From Paracraurococcus ruber (GTDB lineage Bacteria; Pseudomonadota; Alphaproteobacteria; Acetobacterales; Acetobacteraceae), in assembly GCF_004353985.1 (NCBI RefSeq), contig NZ_SMOA01000030.1:1-42746 (forward strand): a stretch of DNA of 42,746 bases. Direction: 5' to 3'. How positions within the stretch are numbered: the stretch's first letter is position 1; every line of letters starts with the position of its first letter. Positions 1 through 8,687 of this stretch are shown piece by piece. Under the pieces are notes generated by a model that saw nothing but the letters and a program-made list of their open reading frames with translations, ran no database searches and had not been told where the DNA came from. A program made the position numbers and the translations under genes.

Positions 1-143
1 GCCGGCCGCGGCGAAGGCGCGCCGCGGACCCCCAGACCGCAGCGGCGCCATGCCCCGATGCCGGGGCCGTCCGCCGGGCCGGGCCGCCTTCGGCCCTTCG
101 CGCGCATGGCCGGCAAGGGTCAGGCGGTCGGTCGCCCGTCCGG

Positions 144-173
144 TTGACCGATCCCGCATCCCGTCCCTAGCCT
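144..173 (+). promoter_or_regulatory. Possible sigma-70-type promoter
   Basis: TTGACC at 144-149 and TAGCCT at 168-173 are 18 bases apart and lie 55-84 bases before the ATG at 228. The same TAGCCT -10-like hexamer follows a TTG box upstream of the alcohol dehydrogenase near 17.8 kb, which supports the reading slightly. No further gene is convincing in bases 1-227. Confidence 0.4.
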
Positions 174-227
174 TCGGCGGGAAATACCGGGCCATCCCAG
201 GGCCCGCTCCAGGAAAGGCACCACCCG

Positions 228-1424
228 ATGGCCCATCGCGGCTTGCGCTTCGGCATCTTCCTCGCGCCCTTCCACCGCGTGGGGGACAACCCGACGCTGG
301 CGCTGGCCCGCGACCTGGAACTGGTCCAGTGGCTCGACCAGCTCGGCTATGACGAGGCCTGGATCGGCGAGCACCATTCGGCCGGCTGGGAGATCATCGC
401 GTCGCCCGAGATCTTCATGGCCGCGGCCTTCGAGCGCACCAAGCACATCAAGCTCGGCTCCGGCGTCACCTCCCTGCCGTACCACCACCCCTTCCTGGTG
501 GCGCAGCGCTTCGTACAGCTCGACCACATGTCGCGCGGCCGCGCCATGCTGGGCTGCGGCCCGGGCGCGCTCGTCTCCGACGCCTACATGATGGGCATCC
601 AGGCGGAAAACCAGCGCCGCATGATGGATGAGAGCCTGGGCGCCATCATGCGGCTCCTCGCCTGCGAGGAGCCGGTGACGATGAAGACCGACTGGTTCGA
701 GCTGAAGGAGGCGCGCCTCCACCTCGCGCCCTACACCTATCCGCGCTTCGACATCGCCGTCGCCTCCGCCACCACGCCGTCCGGCGTGCTGACCGCGGGC
801 AAGTATGGCGTCGGGCTGCTCAGCCTCGGCGCCGGCCTGCCCGGCGGCAACGCCAAGCTGGCCGAGCACTGGCGCCTGGGCGAGAAGGAGGCCGAGAAGC
901 ACGGCACGACCATGCCGCGGTCGGGCTGGCGGCTGGTGGTGAACGTGCATGTCGCCGAGGACGACGAGCGCGCCTTCCGCGACGTGAAGGCCGGCGAGCG
1001 GATGGAGACGCTGAGCTACTTCTCCGAGACGCTGGGCCGCCCGCCCATGCGGTCCGAGGATCCGCTGGGCGACGGCCTGCGCGCCGGCACCACGCTGGTC
1101 GGCAGCCCGGAGACGGTGGCGAAGGGGATCGAGCGGCTGCTGGAATACACCGAGGGCGGCTGCGGCGGCGTGCTGTTCCGCGCGCATGAATGGGCGAACC
1201 GGGAGGACACGCTGCGCAGCTACGAGCTGTTCGCCCGCTGGGTCATGCCGCGCTTCCAGGGCAGCCTGGCGATGCCGGCGCAGAGCCGCGAATGGTGCAG
1301 CGAGAACCGCGAGGGCATCTTCGGCCCGCATATCCCGGCGCTGCGCAAGGCCTTCACCGATGCCGGCATGGAAGTGCCGGACCACATGCGGATGCGGCTG
1401 CACACCGGCAAGGTCGAGGTCTGA
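228..1424 (+). CDS. LLM class flavin-dependent oxidoreductase (luciferase-like monooxygenase)
   Basis: This 398-residue protein has the bacterial-luciferase TIM-barrel fold and is expected to use reduced FMN supplied by a separate reductase, with O2, to oxygenate an organic substrate. The N-terminal strand (RFGIFLAPFHR), the GEHHS motif near residue 46 and the block around KLGSGVTSLPYHHPF (about residues 75-90) are typical of the group annotated as limonene 1,2-monooxygenase-like. The substrate cannot be read from the sequence. The ATG is preceded by AGGAAAGG (211-218) at 9 bases. It has no obvious operon partner: the next gene starts 197 bases downstream. A second luciferase-family enzyme (RutA-like, 24301-25386) is in the window, but the two are not close relatives. 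Confidence 0.9.
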   Translation: MAHRGLRFGIFLAPFHRVGDNPTLALARDLELVQWLDQLGYDEAWIGEHHSAGWEIIASPEIFMAAAFERTKHIKLGSGVTSLPYHHPFLVAQRFVQLDHMSRGRAMLGCGPGALVSDAYMMGIQAENQRRMMDESLGAIMRLLACEEPVTMKTDWFELKEARLHLAPYTYPRFDIAVASATTPSGVLTAGKYGVGLLSLGAGLPGGNAKLAEHWRLGEKEAEKHGTTMPRSGWRLVVNVHVAEDDERAFRDVKAGERMETLSYFSETLGRPPMRSEDPLGDGLRAGTTLVGSPETVAKGIERLLEYTEGGCGGVLFRAHEWANREDTLRSYELFARWVMPRFQGSLAMPAQSREWCSENREGIFGPHIPALRKAFTDAGMEVPDHMRMRLHTGKVEV

Positions 1425-1621
1425 GCCGCGGCCCGCTGCGTCGGCGCTGGTGCGGGCGGGCCGGCGATGGCCCGCCTGCCACCGCCGACGCAGCGGGCAG
1501 GGCGGCCGGCAGCCGCCAGGCGGGGCGATGGCACCGACCCGCCGGCGCGCCGACCCGCCGTTTTCACCGCGCGGTAATCCGCGCGCGCTAGGACCGGGGT
1601 GCCAAGACCCGGAGACGGTCG

Positions 1622-2101
1622 GTGCCGCGCATCGCCCCCCTGCTGCCAGCCGCGATCCTTGCCATGCCCCTGCTCGCCGCGGCCGGCCCGGCCCGGGCGG
1701 CTGAGGCCGAGGCGGCGCTGCGGATGGCCGCCATGGACCTGGCGCGGCGCGCGGCGGCGCATGTCCAGGCGGTGGGCCGGCCGCGGGCGCTGGCCGATTT
1801 CAGCCGCCCGGATGGCGGCTTCGTCCGCGGCGACGACTACGTCTTCTGCCATGCCGCGGACGGCACGGTGCTCGCCCATGGCGGCAACCCGGCGCTGGTC
1901 GGCCGCAACATGATGAATGCGCGCGACCCCGATGGCCGCCGCCCGACCGAGACCCTGAACCGCATCGGCTTCACCGAAGGCGCCGGCTGGTACGAGTTCC
2001 GCTGGCCCAATCCCGTGACGCGCCGCATCGTCGACCGGGTCGCCTTCGTCATGAAAGTGGAGGACGACCTGGTCTGCGGCGCCGGGTATTTCCGGCACTG
2101 A
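1622..2101 (+). CDS. Secreted single-Cache-domain protein
   Basis: A 159-residue protein starting at GTG. A signal peptide covers about residues 1-26 (hydrophobic core followed by PARAAEAE). The rest (DLARRAAAHVQAVG..., then DYVFCHAADGTVLAHGGNP and GWYEFRWPNP) matches the sCache_2-type extracellular sensor domain that normally sits between the two membrane helices of chemoreceptors and histidine kinases. Here it is free, without membrane anchor or output domain, so it probably acts as a periplasmic ligand-binding protein. The GGDEF-EAL gene starts 1 base after this stop, so the two are almost certainly co-transcribed and may form a sensor-effector pair. The Cache assignment is good; the ligand and partner are inferred. 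Confidence 0.82.
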   Translation: MPRIAPLLPAAILAMPLLAAAGPARAAEAEAALRMAAMDLARRAAAHVQAVGRPRALADFSRPDGGFVRGDDYVFCHAADGTVLAHGGNPALVGRNMMNARDPDGRRPTETLNRIGFTEGAGWYEFRWPNPVTRRIVDRVAFVMKVEDDLVCGAGYFRH

Positions 2102-2102
2102 G

Positions 2103-4631
2103 ATGGGCCCGGGCGCCCGCAGGCTCCGGCGCCGGTTCGACGACCTGCCGCTGGCCTGGAAGCTGCTGTTCCTGCCGGCGCTCACCGCCGTCCTCTCGGC
2201 CGTCATGCTGGCGGTCGCGGTGCACTGGGCGCGATCGGGCACGGGCGCGCTGCAGGCGCTGGACCGCGACGTGTTCGAACCGGTGCTGGAGGCACATCGG
2301 CTGGAGGACGGGATCAGCCTGACCCATGCCGGGCTGTCCGCCCTCATCCTCAAGCGGGTGATCGAGGCGGAGAGCCGCGGCTGGGAAGGCCAGGCGGCGC
2401 GGATCCGGCCGGAGCTGGAGGCGCATGCGTCCAGCCTCGACCGGCTGCGGGCCGGATTGGGCGAACTGGGCGCGGGCGGCGCGCTGCGCCGGGTCGAGCG
2501 CGCCTTCGCGGCCTATCGCGACGATGTCGAGGCGACGGTGGCGATGGCCGCCACCGACGCCGCCTTCGCCACCATCCTGATGCTGCAGGCGGACCTGCAT
2601 TTCGCGGAATGGCGCACCGCCATGGAGGACCTGGTCGGCCAGCTGGCCGACCGGCGCCGCACCCTGGCCGAGGCAGCCGCGTCCGCCGGCAGCACCGCCC
2701 TGCAGGCGGTCGCCGGCCTCGCCCTGCTCTCCACCCTGGTGACGCTGGCCGGCGGCGTGCTGATCCCCGCCCGGACCATCGGCCGGCCGCTGCTGCGCCT
2801 GGCGGACGCGGTCCGCCGGCCCGCCGCGGCCGAGGATGCGGTGCCGGGCACCGCGCGGCGGGACGAGATCGGCACGCTCGCCCGCGCCGTCGCCGCCGCC
2901 CGGCAGGATGCCGCCACGCTGCTGCGGCGCGAGGCGGAGCTGACCGAGATCAACCACCGCTTCGACCTGGCGCTGGCGAACATGGCGCATGGGCTGTGCA
3001 TGCTGGATGCCGAGGCGCGGCTGGTGGTCGCCAATGCCCGGTTCGCGGCGATGCTCGGCCTGCCGGCCGGCCTGGTGCGGCCCGGCCTCGGGCTCGACCG
3101 CATCCTCGGCCCCTGGGCGGCCCGCGGCGCGCTGCAGGGCCGGCCGGCCGAGGCCGCCGGGGCCGAGTTCCGGGCCCGGCTGGCGGCCGCCGCGACCGGC
3201 AGCTTCGTCGAGCGCCTGGCGGATGGCGCGACCATCGCAATCACCCACCAGGCCATGCCGGCCGGCGGCTGGGTGCTGGTCTTCGAGGACATCTCCGCCC
3301 GGCGGGAGGCGGAGGCGCGCATCGCCCACCTGGCCCTGCACGATGCGCTGACCGACCTGCCCAACCGCGTCCTGTTCCGCCAGCGGCTGGAGGAGGCGCT
3401 GCAGCGCGCCCGCCGCGGCCATGCCGCCGCGCTGCTCTGCCTCGACCTCGACCGGTTCAAGGAGGTGAACGACACGCTCGGGCATTCGGTCGGCGATGCG
3501 CTGCTGCAGGCGGTCACCGCCCGGGTCGGCGCCGCGCTGCGCGGGACCGACATGCTGGCGCGGCTGGGCGGCGACGAGTTCGCCATCATCCAGACCGACG
3601 CGCCGGGGCCGGAGGCGGCGACGGCGCTGGCGCAGCGGCTGGTGGACCAGCTCGGCCAGCCCTTCGACCTGCACGGCCACCAGGTGATCATCGGCGCCAG
3701 CATCGGCATCGCCTTCGCGCCGGACGATGGCGACGATCCGGAGACGCTGATGAAGGCCGGCGACCTCGCGCTCTACCGCGCCAAGGCGGATGGCCGCGGC
3801 TGCTGGCGCTTCTTCGAAGCGGCGATGGATGCGCGCCTGCGGCAGCGCCGCACGGCGGAGCTGGACCTGCGGCGGGCGCTGGCGGCCGGCGAGTTCGAGC
3901 TCTTCTACCAGCCGGTGATCGCGCTGCCGGACCGCCGCGTCGGCGGGATGGAAGCGCTGCTGCGCTGGCGCCACCCCGAGAAGGGCATCGTCCCGCCGGA
4001 CGGGTTCGTGCCGCTGGCCGAGGAGATCGGGCTGCTCATCCCGCTCGGCGAATGGGTGCTGCGGCGCGCCTGCGCCGATGCGATGACCTGGCCGGCCCCG
4101 CTGAAGGTGGCGGTGAACCTCTCGCCCGCGCAATTCGCCAGCCGCGGCCTGGTGCAGGCGGTCGCCGGCGCGCTGGAGGCCAGCGGCCTCGAGGCCGGGC
4201 GGCTCGAGCTCGAGATCACCGAAACCGTCATGCTGCAGGACAACCAGGCGACGCTGGCGACGCTGGAGCGGCTGCGCGCGCTCGGCGTGCGGATCGCCAT
4301 GGACGACTTCGGCACCGGCTATTCCTCGCTCAGCTACCTGCAGAAATTCCGCTTCGACAAGGTCAAGATCGACCGCAGCTTCACCAGCGGCCTCGGCGCC
4401 TCGCGCGAGAGCCAGGTCATCATCGACGCGGTGACCAGCCTGTGCGAGGGCCTGGCCATGGTCACCACCGCCGAGGGGGTGGAGACCGAGGCGCAGATGG
4501 AAGCCCTGTGCCGCAGCGGCTGCCGGGAGGCGCAGGGCTTCCTGTTCAGCCGGCCCCGGCCGGCGGCGGAGGTGCCCGCCATGCTGGCCAGCCTGCGGGA
4601 CCAGGCGAGCATCGCCATCGCCGCCCAGTAG
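2103..4631 (+). CDS. Membrane PAS-GGDEF-EAL protein (c-di-GMP synthase/phosphodiesterase)
   Basis: An 842-residue bifunctional cyclic-di-GMP enzyme. Two membrane helices (about residues 17-41 and 197-220) flank a periplasmic helical region of about 155 residues. A HAMP-like linker, a PAS domain (about 285-395), GGDEF (about 405-565) and EAL (about 580-830) follow. The GGDEF active-site motif is intact (489-493), and an RGTD sequence five residues before it (480-483) is a canonical RxxD product-inhibition site. The phosphodiesterase signature EALLRW starts at residue 617 and DDFGTGYS at 734. Both catalytic halves therefore look competent, so the net direction of activity cannot be predicted. 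It follows the secreted Cache protein after a 1-base gap. The downstream 4632-4831 gap separates it from a converging gene and shows no clear terminator. Confidence 0.95.
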   Translation: MGPGARRLRRRFDDLPLAWKLLFLPALTAVLSAVMLAVAVHWARSGTGALQALDRDVFEPVLEAHRLEDGISLTHAGLSALILKRVIEAESRGWEGQAARIRPELEAHASSLDRLRAGLGELGAGGALRRVERAFAAYRDDVEATVAMAATDAAFATILMLQADLHFAEWRTAMEDLVGQLADRRRTLAEAAASAGSTALQAVAGLALLSTLVTLAGGVLIPARTIGRPLLRLADAVRRPAAAEDAVPGTARRDEIGTLARAVAAARQDAATLLRREAELTEINHRFDLALANMAHGLCMLDAEARLVVANARFAAMLGLPAGLVRPGLGLDRILGPWAARGALQGRPAEAAGAEFRARLAAAATGSFVERLADGATIAITHQAMPAGGWVLVFEDISARREAEARIAHLALHDALTDLPNRVLFRQRLEEALQRARRGHAAALLCLDLDRFKEVNDTLGHSVGDALLQAVTARVGAALRGTDMLARLGGDEFAIIQTDAPGPEAATALAQRLVDQLGQPFDLHGHQVIIGASIGIAFAPDDGDDPETLMKAGDLALYRAKADGRGCWRFFEAAMDARLRQRRTAELDLRRALAAGEFELFYQPVIALPDRRVGGMEALLRWRHPEKGIVPPDGFVPLAEEIGLLIPLGEWVLRRACADAMTWPAPLKVAVNLSPAQFASRGLVQAVAGALEASGLEAGRLELEITETVMLQDNQATLATLERLRALGVRIAMDDFGTGYSSLSYLQKFRFDKVKIDRSFTSGLGASRESQVIIDAVTSLCEGLAMVTTAEGVETEAQMEALCRSGCREAQGFLFSRPRPAAEVPAMLASLRDQASIAIAAQ

Positions 4632-4831
4632 GCCGTCCGGCGCGGCGGGGCGCCGATGCGTCGCGGCCATCCCCGCCCCGGGCCGGCCGACAGGATCGGT
4701 GCGCCGGGCGCGCGGCCCCCACCCGGGCGGTCGGCCGCGGATGCTGCGCCATCCGGCGGTGCCGCACCGGCCGCGGGCCGTGGCGGGCAGTGGGGGGGCG
4801 ATTAGGCGGCGCCGGCAGGCCCGGCGCGGCT

Positions 4832-7699
4832 TCAGCCGAAGCGGGCGGCGGTGAAGGCCGCTGGGATGCGGCCGCGCCCCAGCACCGCCTCCGCCGTCAG
4901 CCGCCCGGCCAGCGGGCCCAGCGTGTAGCCGTTGCTGGTGACGGCGACCCAGGCGCCCGGCACGCCCGGCAGCCCGCCCAGCAGCGGCGCCCGGTCCACC
5001 TCCGGCGCCAGCCCGTTCCAGGCGCGGATGACCTGCATGCCCTCGATCGCCGGCATGACCCGGCCGGCCACCCAGAGATTGCCCTCGATGGACCGGCGGA
5101 GGTTGCGCGGCGCGCCCCGGGCGTCCAGCACGCCCGGCCAGCCGCCGCCGATCAGCATGTGGCCGCCATCGCCCTGCTTCAGGGAGAGATGGCGGGAGGC
5201 ATGCGCCACCAGGTGCCGCATGGCCGGCGCCGAGCCCTCCGTCGCGATCACCTGCTGCACCGCGCCGGTCACCGGCAGGCCCTCGACGCCCAGCATGGCG
5301 GCGACGCGGGCGGTGAAGGGGCCGGCGGCGCAGACGATGCGGCCGGCCCGGATCGGCCCGCCGGCGGTGGTCACCGCGAAGCCCGCGCCGTCGCGGGCGA
5401 TGGCCTGCACCTCCACCCCCTCGGCCAGCCGCGCGCCGGCCCGCAGCGCCAGGCGCTTCACCGCGAGGGTGCCGCGCAGCGGGTCGATCTGGCCCTCGCC
5501 CTCGCAAAGCTCGGCGCCGATGAACTCGGGCCCCAGCCAGGGGGCGAGGCTGCGCAACTCGTTCGCGCCGAGCAGATGCGCGCCGATGCCGTGCTTCCGC
5601 TCCGCCGCCACCTTGGCGCGCAGCCAGGCCAACTCCGCCTCGGTCTCGGCGAGCATCAGCCCGCCCTCGGTGCGGATGCCGAGGCCCTCGCCGGCCTCCC
5701 GGGCGATCTCGCCCCAGAGCCCGATGCTCTCCGGGCCGAGCGGCAGGCGGTCCAGCGCCGGGCCCGTCTCGCTCTCCCCGTCGAAGTCGTAGGTGAGGAG
5801 CTGGACATGCAGGCTGCCGGCATTGGCGGTGCTGGCGGCCATGCCGGCCTCGCCGCGCTCCACCACCAGCACATCGGCGCCCTCCCGCGCCAGGTGCAGC
5901 GCGGTGGAGAGCCCGACCAGGCCGCCGCCGATGACCAGCACGTCGCAGGCGGCGGGCGGCGGCGCGGCGGGCTTCGCGCGCCAGGCATCGAAGCCGGGCG
6001 CGGCGTGGTTGAACCACGGCGCTTCCTGCTCCGGCAGTTCCAGCATCAGCGGCGCCGCCGGCACCGGCTTCACCGGGGCGCGCGGCAGGGCGAAGCCGGC
6101 TTCCTCCGTCGCGCCGGCCAGCCGCGCCACGGTGGCGCCGCACATCCGGCCCTGGCAGCGGCCCATGCCGGCGCGCGTCGCCTTCTTCAGCGCGGCCAGC
6201 GATCCGCAGCCCTCCGCCTGCGCGGCCCGCAGCGCGCCGGCCGTCACCTCCTCGCAGCGGCAGACCACCGTGGCATCGGCGATGGCGCCGACATCGAAGG
6301 CGGGCGGGGCGAAGACCCGCCAGAGCGCCGCCTGGAAATCCCGCGCCCGGCGCAATTCCGCGCGGGTCGCGGCGTCGTCGGGTGCCGCGCAGCCCAGGTC
6401 GCGCGCCGCCGCCAGCCCCGCCAGCCGCCCGCGCGCCAGCGCCACCCGCGCGCCGCCCAGGCCGGCGCCGTCGCCCACGGCGAAGACGGCGGGGAGGGAG
6501 GTGCGGCCCTCCTCGTCCGTCACCGTCTCCAGCCGCCCCAGCCCCTCATCCACAAAGCGATGGGCGCAGCCGAGCGCGCGGGCCAGGCCGGTCTCTGGCT
6601 GGAAGCCGAGATTGAGGGCGCAGGCCTCGGCCTCGATGCGCCGCTCGCCCCGCGGCGTCGCCAGCCGCAGGGCGGCGAAGCGGCCCTCGCCCTCGCAGGC
6701 CAGGGGCGTCGCGCCCCACAGCACCGGCACGCCGGCGCGGCGGAGGTGCAGCAGGTAGCCGAGCCCGTCGCGCGCCAGGTCCGGCGCGGCGCGCCACAGG
6801 GCCAGCGCGTCGCGCCAGCGCGCCGCCGAGGGCTTCGGCGCCGCCTCCGCCACCGCGACGACGCGCACGCCGCCGGCCAGCAGTTCGCAGGCCAGCTGCA
6901 GGTTCAGCGGGCCGTTGCCGGCGACGACCACGCTGGCGCCGGGCGAGACGCGCTGCGCCCGCGCCAGGGTCTGCAGCGCGCCGGTGGTCATCACGCCGGG
7001 CAGGGTCCAGCCGGGGATGGGCACGGGGCGCTCATGCGCGCCGGCGGCCAGCAGCAGGCGGCGCGGGCGGATGGTGACCGCCGCCGTGCCGACCAGCGCC
7101 GCGATCTCGTCCGGCGCGAAGGCGCCCCAGGCGGTGGCGTTCGGGATCACCTCGACGCCGGCCGCGGCGACCGCCGCGCGCAGCGCATCGCCGGCCTGGA
7201 ACTGCCGGTCCGGCGCGCGGTGGCGATGGCTGGGGGCGAGCGGCTTCAGGTATTGCCCGCCGGCCTCCGCCCGTTCGTCCAGCACCAGCACGCGCGGCAG
7301 CCCGGCCTGCGCCGCGGCCAGCGCCGCGGCAAGCCCGGCCGGCCCGGCGCCGACCACCAGCAGGTCGCAGGCGCGGTCCGCGATGGCGGCGGGCTTCGCG
7401 CCGGCCGGCGCCGGCACCGCCGGCAGGGCCGCGGTCACCGCCATGCCGTCCCGCGCCTTCACCAGGCAGGCGCGCTGGCCCTGCCTGCCATCCACCGTCA
7501 CCACGCAGTCGAAGCAGGCGCCCATGCCGCACCACAGCCCGCGCGGCGCGCCGCCGGCGGTGCGGCGCAGTTCCAGGATGCCGGCGGCGGAAAGGGCGGC
7601 GGCAATGGTCTCGCCGGGCAGGGCCGCGACCTCCCGGCCCTCGAAGGTGAAGCGCATCGGCGCGGCGGCGGGCGCGATGTCGGGGTGGGTCAGGCGCAT
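4832..7699 (-). CDS. Three-module fused FAD/[2Fe-2S] amino-acid dehydrogenase (HcnABC/OoxABC-like in one chain)
   Basis: A 955-residue protein from the ATG at 7699. That start has GGAGG/AAGG upstream; a GTG at 7750 is also in frame but has no ribosome site. Module 1 (about 1-95) is a small [2Fe-2S] protein with cysteines at 57, 62, 65 and 78 (CGMGACFDC...C), like HcnA/OoxC. Module 2 (about 110-530) is an FAD/NAD-binding subunit like HcnB/OoxA (GAGPAG near 117-122) ending in a BFD-like iron-sulfur domain (C480, C482, C515, C520). Module 3 (about 583-955) is a DAO-family FAD enzyme like HcnC/OoxB (GGGLVG at 591-596). In opine oxidases, HCN synthase and D-hydroxyproline dehydrogenases these are normally three polypeptides. 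Heterotetrameric sarcosine oxidase alpha shares modules 1-2 but ends in a GcvT fold, not DAO. The divergent DapA-type lyase and ABC genes suggest an imino/amino-acid substrate, perhaps D-hydroxyproline. Electrons probably go to the respiratory chain. Confidence 0.9.
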   Translation of the reverse strand: MRLTHPDIAPAAAPMRFTFEGREVAALPGETIAAALSAAGILELRRTAGGAPRGLWCGMGACFDCVVTVDGRQGQRACLVKARDGMAVTAALPAVPAPAGAKPAAIADRACDLLVVGAGPAGLAAALAAAQAGLPRVLVLDERAEAGGQYLKPLAPSHRHRAPDRQFQAGDALRAAVAAAGVEVIPNATAWGAFAPDEIAALVGTAAVTIRPRRLLLAAGAHERPVPIPGWTLPGVMTTGALQTLARAQRVSPGASVVVAGNGPLNLQLACELLAGGVRVVAVAEAAPKPSAARWRDALALWRAAPDLARDGLGYLLHLRRAGVPVLWGATPLACEGEGRFAALRLATPRGERRIEAEACALNLGFQPETGLARALGCAHRFVDEGLGRLETVTDEEGRTSLPAVFAVGDGAGLGGARVALARGRLAGLAAARDLGCAAPDDAATRAELRRARDFQAALWRVFAPPAFDVGAIADATVVCRCEEVTAGALRAAQAEGCGSLAALKKATRAGMGRCQGRMCGATVARLAGATEEAGFALPRAPVKPVPAAPLMLELPEQEAPWFNHAAPGFDAWRAKPAAPPPAACDVLVIGGGLVGLSTALHLAREGADVLVVERGEAGMAASTANAGSLHVQLLTYDFDGESETGPALDRLPLGPESIGLWGEIAREAGEGLGIRTEGGLMLAETEAELAWLRAKVAAERKHGIGAHLLGANELRSLAPWLGPEFIGAELCEGEGQIDPLRGTLAVKRLALRAGARLAEGVEVQAIARDGAGFAVTTAGGPIRAGRIVCAAGPFTARVAAMLGVEGLPVTGAVQQVIATEGSAPAMRHLVAHASRHLSLKQGDGGHMLIGGGWPGVLDARGAPRNLRRSIEGNLWVAGRVMPAIEGMQVIRAWNGLAPEVDRAPLLGGLPGVPGAWVAVTSNGYTLGPLAGRLTAEAVLGRGRIPAAFTAARFG

Positions 7700-7767
7700 G
7701 CCCTTGCCTTGGGCCTCCATCCGGGACGAAATGCCATCATCGCAGAGCACGGGGAGGCGTCCAGCGC

Positions 7768-8676
7768 ATGAACAAGCCCTTCCGTGGGACCTACACCGTG
7801 CTGGTCACCCCCTTCACCGCCGATGGCGCGGCGGTGGACCTGGCGGCGCTGGAGCAGCTGGTGGAATTCCAGATCGCCGATGGCATCGACGGGCTGATCC
7901 CGCTGGGCTCGACCGGCGAGTTCCTGTCCTGCAGCCGGGAGGAGCGGACGGCGGTGGCCGAGACCGTGATCCGCGTGGCGGCCGGCCGCGTCCCCGTGCT
8001 GGTCGGCACCGGCGCCGAGGACACGCGGGAGGTGGTGCGGGCGAGCCGGGAGGCGGAATCGCTCGGCGCCGATGGCGTGATGATCATCCCGCCCTTCTAC
8101 GCCGTGCCGACCGAGGATGAGCTCTACCACCACTACAAGCGGGTGGCGGATGCGATCGGCATCCCGATCATGGTCTACAACAACCCGGCGACGGCGAATG
8201 TGGACCTGACGCCGCCGATCCTCGCGCGGCTCTCCACCATCCCGAACTGCCGCTACGTGAAGGAGAGCACGCTGGAGGTGACGCGGGTGCGCGACATCAT
8301 CGCGCTCTGCGGCGACCGGATGGAGGTCTTCGCCGGCGTGCTGGGCTATGAGAGCGCATGGCTGGGCGCCATCGGCTGGGTGGCGGTGTGCAGCAACCTG
8401 GTGCCGCGCCTGTCGCGGGAGATGTTCGCCGCCGCCGCCTTCGCGCAGGACCAGCCGCGCGCGCTGGCGCTGTACCGGCGGCTGGCGCCGCTGCTGCCCT
8501 TCGTCGGCGGGCCGCGCTATGTCAGCGGCACCAAGGCGGGCTTCCGGCTGATGGGGATGGAGATGGGCGACCCGCGGCCGCCGCGCCTGCCGCTGCCGGC
8601 CGAGCAGCGGGCGCAACTGGCGCAGGTCTTGCAGGGCATGGGCGTGCTGCCGGCGGGGGCGCGGGCGGCAGAGTGA
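7768..8676 (+). CDS. DapA-family lyase/deaminase (possible pyrroline-4-hydroxy-2-carboxylate deaminase)
   Basis: A 302-residue class I aldolase-like TIM barrel of the dihydrodipicolinate synthase family. The Schiff-base lysine lies in YVKEST (about residue 160), the conserved tyrosine in MVYNNP (about 133), and the GSTGE motif near residue 49 binds the carboxylate. Family members include DapA itself, N-acetylneuraminate lyase, KDG aldolase and HypD/LhpC-type deaminases of hydroxyproline catabolism. The gene is divergent from the fused dehydrogenase (68 bases between starts) and followed 11 bases later by an amino-acid ABC binding protein. That fits a catabolic enzyme acting on the dehydrogenase product better than lysine biosynthesis. 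The exact substrate is inferred from context only. Confidence 0.88.
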   Translation: MNKPFRGTYTVLVTPFTADGAAVDLAALEQLVEFQIADGIDGLIPLGSTGEFLSCSREERTAVAETVIRVAAGRVPVLVGTGAEDTREVVRASREAESLGADGVMIIPPFYAVPTEDELYHHYKRVADAIGIPIMVYNNPATANVDLTPPILARLSTIPNCRYVKESTLEVTRVRDIIALCGDRMEVFAGVLGYESAWLGAIGWVAVCSNLVPRLSREMFAAAAFAQDQPRALALYRRLAPLLPFVGGPRYVSGTKAGFRLMGMEMGDPRPPRLPLPAEQRAQLAQVLQGMGVLPAGARAAE

Positions 8677-8687
8677 GGGGGTTTTCC

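Noticed and set aside
5656-5988. Separate small gene inside the fused dehydrogenase
   Set aside because: The frame gives an Arg/Pro/Ser-rich product, while the main frame carries the third FAD motif and its linker at this place.
2049-6143. Very long minus-strand open frame (1364 codons) across the GGDEF-EAL gene and part of the fused dehydrogenase
   Set aside because: Translation is repetitive Gly/Arg/Ala/Gln without any domain and overlaps two proteins with clear motifs. Long antisense frames are expected at this GC content.
4832-7699. Reading the fused oxidoreductase as a hydrogen cyanide synthase
   Set aside because: Hcn subunits share ancestry with opine and hydroxyproline dehydrogenases, and the adjacent DapA-like lyase and amino-acid ABC genes do not fit cyanide production. 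The subunit resemblance alone is not evidence for HCN.
2609-7771. Plus-strand open frame of 1720 codons
   Set aside because: Same reason: low-complexity product running through two motif-rich genes and a convergent gap.
7768-8676. True dapA (lysine biosynthesis)
   Set aside because: Active-site lysine and tyrosine fit the whole superfamily. The operon with a transporter and the divergent dehydrogenase points to catabolism.
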